This document shows, in pieces, positions 1 through 15,430 of a DNA stretch of 64,000 bases (position 1 is its first letter; every line of letters begins with the position of its first letter). The notes beneath the pieces were generated by a model that saw only the letters and a list, made by a program, of their open reading frames with translations, was not told where the DNA came from and searched no databases. This stretch comes from Heterohyrax brucei (Eukaryota > Chordata > Mammalia > Hyracoidea > Procaviidae), in contig CM053142.1 of NCBI GenBank assembly GCA_028571685.1, positions 127,216,796 through 127,280,795 of the forward strand. The letters are read 5' to 3'. The position numbers and the translations under genes are program-made.

Positions 1-1
1 T

Positions 2-1540
<1,539 letters not shown>

Positions 1541-1544
1541 AGAA

Positions 1545-4500
1545 GGACCTGGCAGTCTACTTCTGAAAGGAATTAGTCAGGGAAAACCTTATGAATAGCA
1601 GCCAAACATGATGAGATAGGGTGCCAGAAAGTGAGCCCTCAGATTGGAAGGCACTAGGAAGGCAATTAGGGAAGAGCTGCCTCCTCAACATAGAGCCAAC
1701 GTTAACACTGTGGCTGGAGAAAGGCCTCCAGGATCTTCGTTCACTGATGTGCCATGTCTCAAAATGAGAAGAAACAGCTGCAGACATCCATTAGTAATCA
1801 GGACATGGAATGTACGAAGTATGAATCTAGGAAAATAGGAAATTGTGAAAAATGAAATGGAATGCCTAAACATTGATATCCTAGGCATTAGTGAGCTGAA
1901 ATGGACCAGTTTTGGCCATTCTGAATCTGACAATCTTATAGTCTACTATGCTGGCAATGAAAACTTTGAGGACGAACAGTGTTGCATTCATCATCAAAAA
2001 GAACATTTCAAGGTCTGTCCTGAAATACAATGCTGTCAGCGATAGCATAATTTCCATATGCCTACAAGGAAGGCCAGTTAATATGAGTGTTATTCAGATT
2101 TATGCACCAACCACTAAAGCCAAAGGTGAAGAGCTTGAAGATTTTTACCAGCTTCTGCAGTCTGAAATTGATCAAACATGCAATCAGCATGCATTGATAA
2201 TTACTGTTGACTAGAATGCAAAAGTTGGAAACAAAGAAGGATCAGTAGTTGGAAAATATGGCCATCGTGATAGAAATAATGCTGGAGATAGCATGATAGA
2301 AATTTGCAAAACTAACAACTTTTTCATTGCAAATACCTTTTTTAACCAACACAAACAGTGACTGTAGGCATGGACCCGACCAGATGGAATACACAGGAAC
2401 CAAACTGACTACATCTATGGAGAAAGATGACGGAAAAGCTCCGTATCAGCAGTCAGAACAAGACCAGGTGCTGACTGTGGCACAGATCGTCAATTGCTCA
2501 TGTGCAAATTCAAATTGAAACTAAAGTCCACGAGAGCCAAAGTATGACCTGGATTATATCCTTCCTGAGTTTAAAGACCATCTCAAGAACAGATTTGATG
2601 TGTTGATCACTAAAGACTGAAGACCAGATGAATTGTGGAATGACGTCAAAGATATCATCCATGAAGAGAGCAAGAGGTCATTAAAAAGACAGGAAAGAAA
2701 GAAAAGACCAAACTGGATGTCAGAAGAGACTCTGAAACCTGCTCTTAAATGTTGAGCAACTAAAGCAAAAGGAAGGAATGGCAAACTAAAAGACCTAAGC
2801 AGAAGGTTTCAAAGAGCAGCTCAAGAAGACAAAAGAGAGTATTATAATGACGTGTAAAGAGCTGGAATTGGAAAACCAGAAGGGAAGAACACTTTCTACA
2901 TTCCTCAAGCTGAAAGAAGTGAAGAAAAAATTCAAGCCTCACATTGCAGTAGTGAAGGATTCCCAGGGAAACTGCTAAACGACTCAGCGAGCATCAAAAG
3001 AAGATGGAAGGAATACACAGAGTCATTATACCAGAAAGAACTAGTTGATGTTCAGCCATCTGAAGAGGTAGCATATGATTAGGAACCAATGATACAGAAG
3101 GAAGAAGTCAAGGCTGCGTTGAAGGCATTGGCAAGAAAACAAGGCTCCAGGAATTGATAGAATATCAACTGAGATATTTCAACAAACAGATGCAGCACTG
3201 GAAGTGCTTACTCATCTATGCCAAGAAATTTGGAGGACAGCTACCTGGCCAGCTGACTGGAAAAGATCCATATTTATGCTCATTCCAAAGAAAGGTGGTC
3301 AAACCGAATATGGAAATTACCAAACAATGTCATTGATATCACATGGAAGTAAAGTTTTGCTCAAGGTCATTCAAAGCAACTGCAACAATATATTGACAGG
3401 GAACAGCCAGAAATTCAAGCTGGATTCAGAAGAGGATGTGTAACCAGGGGCATCACTACTGATGTGAGATGGATCTTGGCTGAAAGCAAAGAATACCAGA
3501 AACATGTTTAGTTGTGTTTCACTGACTATGCAAAAGCATTTGACTGTGTGGATCATACTAAATTATGGCTAACATTGCATAGAATGGAAATCCTGGAGCA
3601 CCTAGTTGTGCACTTAAGAAATCTGTATATGGATCAAGAGGCAGTCATGCAAACAGAACAAGGGGACACTGCATGGTTTAAAGTCAGGAAAGGTGTGCGT
3701 TAGGGTTATATCCTTTCACCATACCTTTTCAATCTGTATGCTGAGCAAATAATCCTAGAAGCTGGATTATACGAAGAAGAATGAGGCATCAGGATTGGAG
3801 GACAACTCATTACCAACCTGCGTTATGCAGACACCACCACATTATTTGCTGAAAATTAAGAAGATTTGAAACACTTAGTGATGAAGATCAAAGACCACAG
3901 CCTTCAGTACAGATTGCACATCAGCATCAGGAAAACGAAAATCCTCACAACTGGACCAGTAAGCAACATTGTCATAAGTGGGGAAAAGATTGAAGTTGTC
4001 AAGGATTTCATTTTACTTGGGTCTGCAATCAGTGCTCATGGAAGCAGCAGTCAAGAAAGCAAAAGACTCATTGCATTGGGAAAATCTGTTGCAAAGGACC
4101 TCTTTAAAGAATTTAGAAGTAAAGATGTCATCTTGAAGACTAAAATGCACCTGTCCCAAGCCATGGTATTTTCAGTCGCATCACATGCATGTGAAAGCTG
4201 GACAATGAACAAGGAAGACTGAAGAATTGATGCCTTTGAATTGTGGTGTGGAGACGAATGTTGAATGTACCATGGACTGCCAAAGGAAAAGACAAATCTG
4301 TTCTGAAATAAGTACAACCAGAGTGCTCCTTGGAAGCAAAGATGGCAAAACTGCATCTTACATACTTTGGATGCCATATCAGGAAGGATCAGTCCCTGGA
4401 GAAGGACATGGTTGCTAGAGTTGAGGGTCAGCAAAAATGTGGAAAACCTTTGACGAGATGGATTGATACAGTGGCTGCAACAATGGGCTTAAGCATAAAG

Positions 4501-4605
4501 ATACTTGACATGGCACAAGAGCGGGCAGTGTTTCATTCTGTTCACAGTGTTGCTGAAGTCAGAACCAACTTGATGGCACCTAACAACAACAACATAGTTG
4601 TCTTA
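1545..4605 (+). mobile_element. RTE/BovB-like LINE, nearly complete but decayed
   Basis: RTE-clade non-LTR retrotransposon. An apurinic-type endonuclease domain starts with TWNVRSMN near 1806 and continues with LNIDILGISELKW (about 1866-1905) and VIQIYAPT (about 2090). The reverse transcriptase follows with FTDYAKAFDCVDH (about 3515-3560) and LRYADTTTL (about 3820), where the usual second Asp of YADD is replaced by Thr. The C-terminal part reads ASHACESWTMNKED (about 4180-4220). The copy ends in an (AAC)n tail at 4583-4605, the usual RTE tail. Several in-frame stops, for example in the conserved GDWNAKVG block near 2212, show that it is dead. The 5' limit is estimated. It lies in the sense orientation within the LEMD3 intron. 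Confidence 0.9.
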
Positions 4606-4859
4606 TTTTTAAAATGTGAGGGTTTTCAAGATTAATCTAAAGATGCAAACTCCATGTTTCTCTGAGAAATTAAGATGTAATTTAAGTCTGTTGGATTGGG
4701 TACTCTGTAAACTCTAGGATGTAACTATTTCAAAATATTTTCATTTTATCATTTTGAAAAGATACAGGAAAAGATGGTGCAACTTCAGGTTGATTGTAAT
4801 AGTAGTAGTAATGTTTGGCATAATATTTTTAAAATATCCTGCTGTTCTGATTTAAAATA

Positions 4860-5115
4860 TCCTTTCTGGTTAAATGCATCAGCTTTGGAGTCAGAAAACC
4901 TAGGTGTTGTCCTAATTCTGAAACTTAGTAATAAACCTATGCCTGTGGGGAAAATGTCTTAACATCTCTGAGCCTTACTTTTCTCAGTTGTAAAATAAGA
5001 ATAAAAATAATGCCTACTCATAGGTTGTTGTGGTCATTAAATAACATATATATGGAAGGCTTCCTCTGCTAAGTACTCAGTAAATTTTAGCTAATATTAT
5101 AATTATACTTAATAA
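4860..5115 (+). mobile_element. MIR (ancient tRNA-derived SINE)
   Basis: The copy shows the MIR core order: GCTTTGGAGTCAGAAAACCT, then ATCTCTGAGCCTTACTTTTC, then TGTAAAATAAGAATAA, a GGTTGTTGTGGTCATTAAAT block and a CAGTAAAT end. It is about 25-30% diverged from the consensus as I remember it, fitting an age before the placental radiation. Confidence 0.88.
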
Positions 5116-5221
5116 ATGTTAAATCTACTTTTACAGTAGTGTTTCATCAAGCTTCCAGTGTATTCATTGCACAAAGGTTCACGAGCTCTATGTTAGGTAC
5201 TGAGCTATATTAAAGGAGCCT

Positions 5222-5418
5222 ATATTGCACGCTGATTAAAGTATTCAGCTGCTAAATGAAAGATCAGTGGTTGAACACACCAGTTGCTCTGTAGGGAAAA
5301 GATGTGGCAGTCAGCTACTGTGAAGATTTACAGCCTTGAAAACCCTGTGGGGGCAATTCTACTCTGTCCCGTAGGGTCACTGTGAGTTGCAATTGACTCA
5401 ATGGCAATGGGTTTTGTA
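5222..5418 (+). mobile_element. AfroSINE, long subtype
   Basis: A tRNA-derived AfroSINE with a decayed head, the extra box AAGATGTGGCAGTC that marks the longer subtype, then CTACTCTGTCC and the RTE-like tail ending GGCAATGGGTTTTG. It is old and diverged. Confidence 0.85.
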
Positions 5419-5819
5419 TTTGAATATTTCTAATGGGTCAGATAATGAAGTGTAAATGTAATCTCCCTTGTCTTTGGTACCAGTTACAGTGGTTAGGGGC
5501 TCCAGAACTTAGAAACTAATTGAGAGCAAGGTGAGATACCCATCATTCAATGAGCAAATAGAAAAAAGTTTAACAGCTGAGATAATGTTATCCTGAAGGC
5601 AGAACATCCTGACCTAGTAGCTATTTGCTTGAAGTATCAGACTGTATATGTGGATGATGATGATGGTAAAACAAGTTAGTAAACAATAAAGATTTGAGAA
5701 ATTTAAAAAATTTCACTACAATGATTGTTGCTATGTTATAGAGAAGCAGTGGAATATTCTTAGGTATACTTCTGTTGCCTTGTTTAAGTGTTATATGTCT
5801 CTTTAACTTATATGTATAT
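5419..5819. other. LEMD3 intron spacer
   Basis: AT-rich intron between an AfroSINE and a truncated RTE copy. Nothing recognisable apart from a short (GAT)n run near 5650. Confidence 0.5.
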
Positions 5820-5821
5820 CT

Positions 5822-6497
5822 CAGTATGGATTGCACCTCAACATAAAAATCCTCATAACTGGACTAATAAGCAACATCATGATACAAGGAGGAAAGATTG
5901 AAAGTTGTCAGGGATTTTATTGTACTTGGAACCACACTCAGTATCCATGGAAGCAGTCAAGAAATCAAATGATGCATTGCATCAGGTGAATCAGTTACAA
6001 AAATAACTCTTTGAAGGTTTAAAGAAACAAAGCTGTCATTTTAAAGACTAAGGTGTGCCTAACTGAAGCCCTCGTGTTTTCAGTCACCCAGTATGTGTGT
6101 TGAAGCTAGATAACAAAGACTGAAGAACTGATGCCTTTGACTATGGTGCTGATCAAAATCTTGAATATACCATGCACTACCAGAAAAATGAAGGAATCTG
6201 TCTTAAAAAAATAGCCAGAATGCTCATTAGAAGCTAGTATGCTGAGACTTCGTCTTACATACTTTGGACTTGTTATTAGGAGGGACTAGTCCCTGGAGAA
6301 AGCAGTCATGCTTGGTAGAGAGTCAGCAGAAAAGAGAAAGACCCTCAGTGAGATGGACTGATACATTGATACAGTGGCTGCAACAGTATGCTCAAGGATA
6401 ACAATTGTGAGGATGGCACAGGACTGGGTAGAGTTTCATTCTGTTGTACACAGAGTCACTAGGAGTCAGAACTGACTCAGTAGCACCTTACAACAAA
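5822..6497 (+). mobile_element. 5'-truncated RTE copy
   Basis: This matches the last roughly 700 bp of the RTE at 1545-4605, starting at the stretch equivalent to 3900 (ATCCTCATAACTGGAC) and running through the C-terminal coding region to GCACCTTACAACAAAAC. It is 5'-truncated and heavily decayed, and is followed within 30 bp by another RTE copy. Confidence 0.85.
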
Positions 6498-6524
6498 ACA
6501 GTAGTATCCTAGATGCAAGTAAAA

Positions 6525-7690
6525 GTTTTCTGAATGTCACTCAAAAGCAACTGCAGCCATACATTGACAGGGAAATGCCAGAATATCAAGCTGGATTATG
6601 AAAAGGACATGGAATTAGAGATAGCATTGCTGATGTCAAGTGAATCTTGGCTATAAGCAGGGAATACCAGAAAAATGTTTACCTGTGTCTTATTGAGTAT
6701 ACAGAGGCCTTTGACTGTGTGGATGAAAGTAAACTATGGATAACATTGTGAGTAATGGAAATTACAGAACACCTAAGAGTGCTCATAGTGAACCAAGAGG
6801 CAGTCATTGGCACAGTACGAGGCAATACTGCTGTTGTACAATCAGGAAAAGTGTGCATCAGAATTGTATCCTTTTCACCTTACTTAATCAGTTTGTGCTG
6901 CATGAGTTAATCAGAGAAGCTGCGCTATATGAAGAACATGGAATCAAGATTGGACATAGTATCAGGATATCATCATATCATGGTATCAGTTAGCAACTTG
7001 CTGTACATAGTTGACATGACCTTGCTTGCTAAAGGTAAAGAGGACTTGAAGCTCTTGTTGATGAAGATCAAAGACTACATTACTTTCAGTATGAATTACA
7101 CTTCAGTGTAAGAGAAATGAAAATCCTTAAAACTGGATTGATAAGCAGCATCATGATAAGTAGAGAAAATACTGAAGAATTTCATTTTACTTGAGTCTAT
7201 GATCGGTGCCCATGGAAGCCACAGTCAAGAAATCAAATGACATTATTTCATTGGGCAAACATGTCACTTTGAGGACTAAGATGTGTTTGACCCAGTCTGT
7301 GCTATTTTAGGTCTCCTTATATGTATGCGAAGCTGGACAATGAATAAACAAAGCACAAAAAAGAATTGCCTGTGAATTATGGTGTTGGCTAAGAATAGTG
7401 AATACACCATGGACTGTCAGAAGAGCAAACCAATCTGTCTTGGAAGATGTACACAGCCAGAATGCTCCTTAGAAGTGACATGTGATCAAAAAGGACCAGT
7501 TTCTGGAGGAGGATGTCAAGCTTGGCAAAGTAGAGGGTCAATAAACGAAAAACAGGTCCCTCAATAAGATGTATTGCCACAGTGGGTTCAACCGTAGCAA
7601 CATTTGTGAGGCCGCCACGTGACTAGGCAGCATTTCCTTCCATTTTACATGGGGTCGTTGTAAGTTTGGAGGCACTTAACAACAACAGTA
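6525..7690 (+). mobile_element. 5'-truncated RTE copy, RT to tail
   Basis: This begins at the position equivalent to 3350 of the first RTE (AAGCAACTGCAGCCATACAT), passes a decayed YTEAFDCVD-type reverse transcriptase motif near 6695-6725 and ends GGCACTTAACAACAACAG. It lies head-to-tail behind the copy at 5822-6497. Confidence 0.85.
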
Positions 7691-9559
7691 TAGAGAGAAT
7701 TTAGTTTTGATATTAACTTGTGTTTTTATAGCATTAAATATGTACCTAAATGTAGCTAAATCACTCTGAGCTAACCTATTTAAAACATTCATACATAAAA
7801 GAAGTTTTGCTTTTGTTTAAATATACCTAAGCATAAATGTTTTGTTGCGATGTAAATACAGATGTATGTGTTGGGTGGGGGGTTGGTTTGGCTATATGTT
7901 AAAATATAGTTTAACTTATTAACAAGAAACTTAATGTTTCTCCCCTTGAAAGTGTAGTAGCTTAATTAAAACTTTGATGTTTGGAAAATTGGTTAATTAT
8001 AGAGTCTTCTAAATTCTTTTGACACTGTAAGTTGTTTTCCTTTAGTAGTATTTCCCCAAGTAATTGTGAAATAACTGACCTCTTTGAATTTTTAGTGTTC
8101 CATTTCTAAACCATAGCTAAATATAAATCAAATGATTATATGACATTTAGTATCTCTAAAAGTGTTTTAAAGTACCAGTTAAATAGCAAACAATACCTGC
8201 TGGGGAGCCACTAAATTATTTATGCTTTTGATGGGTGTTTGATTTAGAATAAACAGCAGCCTTTATTTGAAGGATCCAAAGATAGTTCCTGAAGTATTTG
8301 AAATGTATCATTCAGTAACAGTTGCAGGTTTTGTAGGTGCATAGCTGCTTATAGTTAAGGAGGCGAAGTATATATATCTCAAAAATTAATTCGACCTTTG
8401 GGACTGCTTTCTGACTATAAGTGGCCAAGAAGAGTTTCTCTCAGACCTGTTGTTTTGTATATCCCTAGATCTCAGCTATGATAAAATGGTAGAAATACTT
8501 TTTTTCTATGGCTTACCCATTTCTGGCCTTGGCCAATATTGGGTTTTCAGGAACTTGAGATTGCTCACAGCTAAAAGGTCATCCAAGGATAGAACAGAGC
8601 CTATGTGCTGCTAGAGAAGACTGGAAGATACTAGAGGTTCAGAGACCACTTTGGATCTTTGGCAAAAATTGTGTCCAGTGACCCTTCTTCCACTCCATAT
8701 CAGCCACCATTCCTACAGTCTCAGTCAGACTTTTCTTATCACTAGGTGCTTGAAATCTTTAATTGATATACTTCAGTTTTAATCACAGACCCATCCTTTC
8801 AGCTTTCCTGCTTTGTGTATTTCTATTTTAACCTCCCCAGGATTTCTAATTCTTAGACGTACCTACACTGTCCAACTTCTCAGCCCTCCTCTTATCTGTA
8901 CTTTTTTTTTCTATCCATCTTAGGTTTCATAATTCATCTTTCAGTCACTTTCTTACCAGCATCCTCTCTTCTCACCCATATGGTAAATTCCAGCCAAGGA
9001 TGAAACCATATTTAATCAGTGCCTATCTATGTGAAGTCTGTGAGCACTGCAGGAGAATATCATACAACTTGGCAGACTGGTAACTACTATAAATAATCAA
9101 CCTCAAGTAGGCTGTCAGCACTACCTCATGTTTCTAGTGTATTTTGTTGGTCATTTGACTCTCCAGCTCTCTTCAATAACAAGCCTAGATCTCCTCAACT
9201 GTTCCAAACCATCATCCTTCTCTACTCCCTCTAATTCACAGTTAATGATCTTAAGAGACGTGATCAGATTGTACCTGTCTCAAGTCTCCATCATCAAATC
9301 CATAAAACTACCAGAATCAACATAGATGCTCCCCAAGCTATTGCAACTGAGGAGCTCTTCTTAAGAACCAGACATGTTTATCTCATTCCCTTAAGTGTCT
9401 TCTCCAGTAGCTTCCCTTCCTGTGATTTCAACCCCTACTTTTACTGTATCTTTTCATCAGCATGTAAGCATGTTCTAGTCTTCCCCATTGTTCGACTCTA
9501 CATTGTCCTTGAATTACCACCCTGCTTCTCCACATGTTTATAGGTAAATAGCATTAAAC
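7691..9559. other. LEMD3 intron, no confident element
   Basis: AT-rich intron. From about 8700 the pyrimidine-rich, exon-free text resembles the far 5' part of the L2 that is clear from 9560 onward, but similarity is too weak to call. No coding exon seen. Confidence 0.4.
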
Positions 9560-11145
9560 AGTTTACTGTACTTGGTGTTTTTATCACCTCCTATTTATTC
9601 TTCAGGCCACTTCAATCTGTTTTCAACCCCAACATTCCACAGAAACAGCTTGAAACTTTCATGTTGTAAAATCTAGTAGACATTTTTTCTTTTCTGTCTT
9701 TATTTTACTTGACTTCTTAACAGTATTTGACAATTAAGCACACATTCCTTAAAACTTTCTTCTTTGAGTTTGGAGATGCCACTTTCCTCCTGGTTTTCCT
9801 CCTACATTTAATTACCCCTACTCACCCATCCAATCATCTTATGTTGATTTTCCTCTTTTTCTGGGCCTTTAGGTATTTAAGAAGCCTTGGTGGTTCAGTA
9901 GTTAAAGCATTCCTCTGGTCATTAAAAGGTTGGTGGTTTCAATCCACCAGCCACTCCATGAGAAGAAGATGTGGCAGTCTGTTTCCATAAAGATTTAGAA
10001 ACCCTATGGGGCAGTTCTGGTTCTGACCTTTTAGAGTTGTTATGAGTCAAAATCAACCCGACAGCAGTGGGTTTGGTTTTTGGTGTAGGCCTTGGAATTT
10101 TTCAGGACATCTTCTCTTTGTATTTCCTCTCTATAAAGAAACTTATGCTGACTTCATTTACCACCTATATATTGATAACTGTGAAATTTATTTCTTCAAC
10201 TAAGTGTTCTTTTCATACTTTTATACCCAGCTGTATACTTATCTTCATTAGGAAGTGGGTACCAGAAACACAACATGCACATGAACTCATTATCATCTTT
10301 CACCAAACTGACCTCTCCTCCAGTGACTCCAGTCTAGTTAATAATGTCCTTACTCAATTGATTTGTCCTGAACCTGGGATCCTCCTTAATTTCTTCCTTA
10401 TTCCCCTGTGTCCAGTCTTTCAACAAGTTGTGTCAACTCTGCTGCCAAAATATGTCTTGATTTTAGCTATTTCTTTCCGTCTGTATTGTTCACCTCTCTT
10501 ACCTACATTACTGTTGTCTCCTTTTTAGACAAATACAGTAACCGTCTAAAACTCGTTTCCTCACATTAACTTCCATCTAACTGATTCTCCTCATAACAGT
10601 ATATTTAAAATTTTTTTAAATTTTACAGATTCACATCCTGTTTTTCCTCTCCTTAAAACACTTGAGTATCTTTCTTTTACTTTTATGATAATGTCCAAAT
10701 ACTTTAATGTGGCCTACATGGTCCTCAATAACCTGATAGCTCCCTATCCAGGCTTGTCTTTCTGTTTTCCACCTCTAGTTACATCAATATTTCTCTGCTT
10801 GAAATGTTTTTTATACCTATCTTCAAGCTTCTAATTTCTATTTATTCTTCTGGTTCCAGCATAAATTTCACTTTCTTGAGGAGATCTTATGTGACACTCT
10901 CAGAATAGGTTAAGTTACCTTTAAAGCTTTCTGTACTTTTCTGTTTTTGGACATACTGCAATTAGAATTGCAATTAGTTGTAATTACTTGGGTGATACTG
11001 CTGATCATTTGTCTCCCCGACTAAACTACAAGTCCTCTGACTGCAATTGTGCCAATTGTTTGCGTTAACATCTAACACGTGCCTAGCTCATAGGAAGCAT
11101 GGATTGAATGTTCTTAGAATGAACTGAATGACTGAATGAATACCT
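9560..11145 (+). mobile_element. Old L2 (CR1-clade) LINE, interrupted by an AfroSINE
   Basis: The order of weak matches is that of the L2 3' half: CTCCTGGTTTTCCTCCTAC (about 9788), ACCACCTATATATTGATAACTG (about 10160), GAACTCATTATCATCTT (about 10281), CTGGGATCCTCCTTAATT (about 10374), GGCCTACATGGTCCTCAAT (about 10710), and an end with repeated GAATGA steps near 11110-11145. The divergence is high, as expected for an ancient mammalian element. An AfroSINE (9885-10083) is inserted in it. Confidence 0.68.
9885..10083 (+). mobile_element. AfroSINE, long subtype
   Basis: The head AAGCCTTGGTGGTTCAGTAG carries the tRNA-like A box, and TGGTTTCAATCCACCAG is the B-box stretch. The AAGATGTGGCAGTCTG box of the long subtype follows, and the tail is AATCAACCCGACAGCAGTGG plus a GGTTT-rich end. 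It sits within the L2. Confidence 0.92.
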
Positions 11146-11175
11146 TTCACCAAAATGGAAAATAGCAAATACTGA

Positions 11176-13078
<1,903 letters not shown>

Positions 13079-13130
13079 TAAACTATGGCTGAGTGTTACA
13101 CTATGTCGAGCTTTAATAAGAGAATTTTAG

Positions 13131-13409
<279 letters not shown>

Positions 13410-14089
13410 AAAGACTTTCTACTACTCCTAGGACTATAATTTACGATAGGAAAATTCCTGTTTGGCTTCCTGTCTTCCTTTTTAAATGCTTTTGTATGTA
13501 ATATTTTTATTGATGAATAGCTCTGTTTGAATGTTGCAGAAATCTTAAGGTTCCAAAGGGACTTAGCAGTGAGGCAGTAATGCTGAGTAGATAGAGTAAT
13601 TGTTTCATTCAGTTTTGGGAGCTCAGTTAAGCCAGTGCATTTAAAGTTTTGCATGAGGAACATTGACTTTATTAGACATTTTCAGATGTGGTGGTTGTAT
13701 GTTTCCACCAAGAAATGTTTGGATAAACACACAAAAGCATGGTAAAGAGGCTTCTGTGTATTTCCTTAATTTCCTGTGAACTAATGTTGTGAGTTTTTGT
13801 ATACAGTCACCTGCATAGTTCCTTACAGGCTTATGTGGTAAAACTGTTACTTTTTCCCAGTTTAACCTTAGGTTTCTATTGCTTGTAAGAGATTTCATTT
13901 GCTCCAGCTGGAATATGGGAAAATTAATTTGAGTTTAGTGGTTGCATATAAGTGTAAGAGGATGTACATGTACTTTAACTGGCTTTTGTATATATGTATA
14001 AATGCTGGTGGTGGCGAAAGTAGTTTTGTGAGGATGTCTGCATTAAAGCAGTAAAATAAGCTTCCCATTTCATTCATAATCTAATGCGT

Positions 14090-14166
14090 ATGTATATGTA
14101 TGTGTGTGTGTGTGTGTATATGTATATATGTGTATATGTATACACACACATATGTATACACATATG
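14090..14166. repeat. Alternating purine-pyrimidine microsatellite with self-complementarity
   Basis: GTATGTATATG steps, a (TG)8-type run, then ATATGTGTATATG followed by its near reverse complement (TATACACACACATATG). Lies in the LEMD3 3' UTR. Confidence 0.85.
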
Positions 14167-15402
14167 GCTGTATTATAACGTAAATCAGACAGCCAAACAC
14201 TTGGAAGTATTAGATACAAGTTTAAAATAACTTTTATACATTTTTATATAAAGATGTCTGAGTATGATTTTGTGTGAAAGTTCTGATACCAGTTGTAATG
14301 GATTCAAATTTATGCAAGCAATAAAGAAACAATTGGCAGATATTCAAAAAATATTTTGTGAAAAGCTGTATTTATTTTAAATACTAGGACTGTGACATAG
14401 TACCATTGGGATTAAGTCATTTTCCCACTCTATTTATCACTGAATGAAATGTTAGCACCCTGTCACATGTCAAGTTTAGAGCAGGGCACATTGTTGCAGC
14501 AAAATATGTACATGATAAATTGTATTTACAATTTTGGGTCATGAAAGTTTGCAATATAGTAAATGCACGAGTGCCTGTTGGCTTTGTGCCTCGGTGTTTA
14601 ATTTTTCAGTAAAGTTGCTTTATTACTGTTTATGATTTCAGATGAAAATAGTTGCTGAGCAAAGTTTACTTATAATTTAACAATTGGCCTTTTTTTTTTT
14701 TTTTAAATAACCTGTTGATATCCTTGTCAGTCTAAATGAGTATGTGAAACAGCTGGAATTGTACCAATTCTGATTTTGTTTAAAGCTCAGTTTCCGTTTT
14801 GTTTTATTGTGTATGGGTTGGGTTTGCAGCATGAACTTGCACAGATAATGCACGTTTTTGGCTAAGTAAACATGATGCACACTATTCTGTAACAGAAAAC
14901 CCTATTGTGCCTTACCTATGTGCTTTTGTGGGCACCATGTTTATGGAGAATAAAAAATGATTTGTTATCTGAAGAGAATAAATTTTAAATTCTCAGTTTA
15001 TGTCTCAGATGCTAAAGTGTGAAAATATAAATATATAATATATAAAGTAATCAATATGTCTGTATTTTATGTGCATCACAGTGATTTGTCTGAGCTTCAT
15101 GACCCCATCTTGTGACCTTTTGCAAGAGTGAATGTAAAAAGTAGCTGTGGCATTTTAAAAGGTCGCCTTCTGATGCGGAGGCATCTTTTTCTTGCTTCTA
15201 AAATATATTTCATGTAAACATTGTACATTTATTATTGTAATATATTCTATTATGCTGCTTATTTTAATGGAAACTGTTACAGCTGACCAAGATCCCTCCC
15301 TGCAAGACAGATGGGAATGTGTATGATAACTAGATATTTGAGAAGTTCTCAAGTTTGATGTAATCTGTTTCTTGTTCTGTTTGAAAAAAGGAAAGTATTC
15401 TA

Positions 15403-15408
15403 ATTAAA
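15403..15408 (+). promoter_or_regulatory. Candidate LEMD3 poly(A) signal ATTAAA
   Basis: ATTAAA followed within 30 bp by GGGG and a T-rich stretch that could serve as the downstream element. Alternative AATAAA signals at 14320, 14949 and 14977 would give 3' UTRs of about 0.9 and 1.6 kb. Confidence 0.5.
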
Positions 15409-15430
15409 AATTTATTAGGGGTTTTTTTTT

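Larger units (their letters stand above)
13410..15430 (+). other. LEMD3: LEMD3 3' UTR (end inferred)
   Basis: About 2 kb of AT-rich sequence after the stop, without insertion of any young transposon, in contrast to everything beyond it. AATAAA occurs at 14320-14325, 14949-14954 and 14977-14982, and ATTAAA at 15403-15408. A 2-kb 3' UTR fits my memory of the human transcript, so the end is placed just after the last signal. It also holds an alternating TG/TA stretch at 14090-14166 and two long T runs (14692-14704, 15422-15432). Confidence 0.7.

Noticed and set aside
3866-4222. A 118-residue plus-strand frame as a possible host exon
   Set aside because: It is the C-terminal part of RTE reverse transcriptase (KTKILTTGPVSN, CESWTMNKED).
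9885-10083. tRNA-like sequences with A and B boxes
   Set aside because: All such stretches are AfroSINE heads; none has a full cloverleaf, so no tRNA gene is called.
10067-10528. A 153-codon plus-strand open frame
   Set aside because: It spans the end of an AfroSINE and part of an old L2; the protein is low-complexity and hydrophobic with no family signature.
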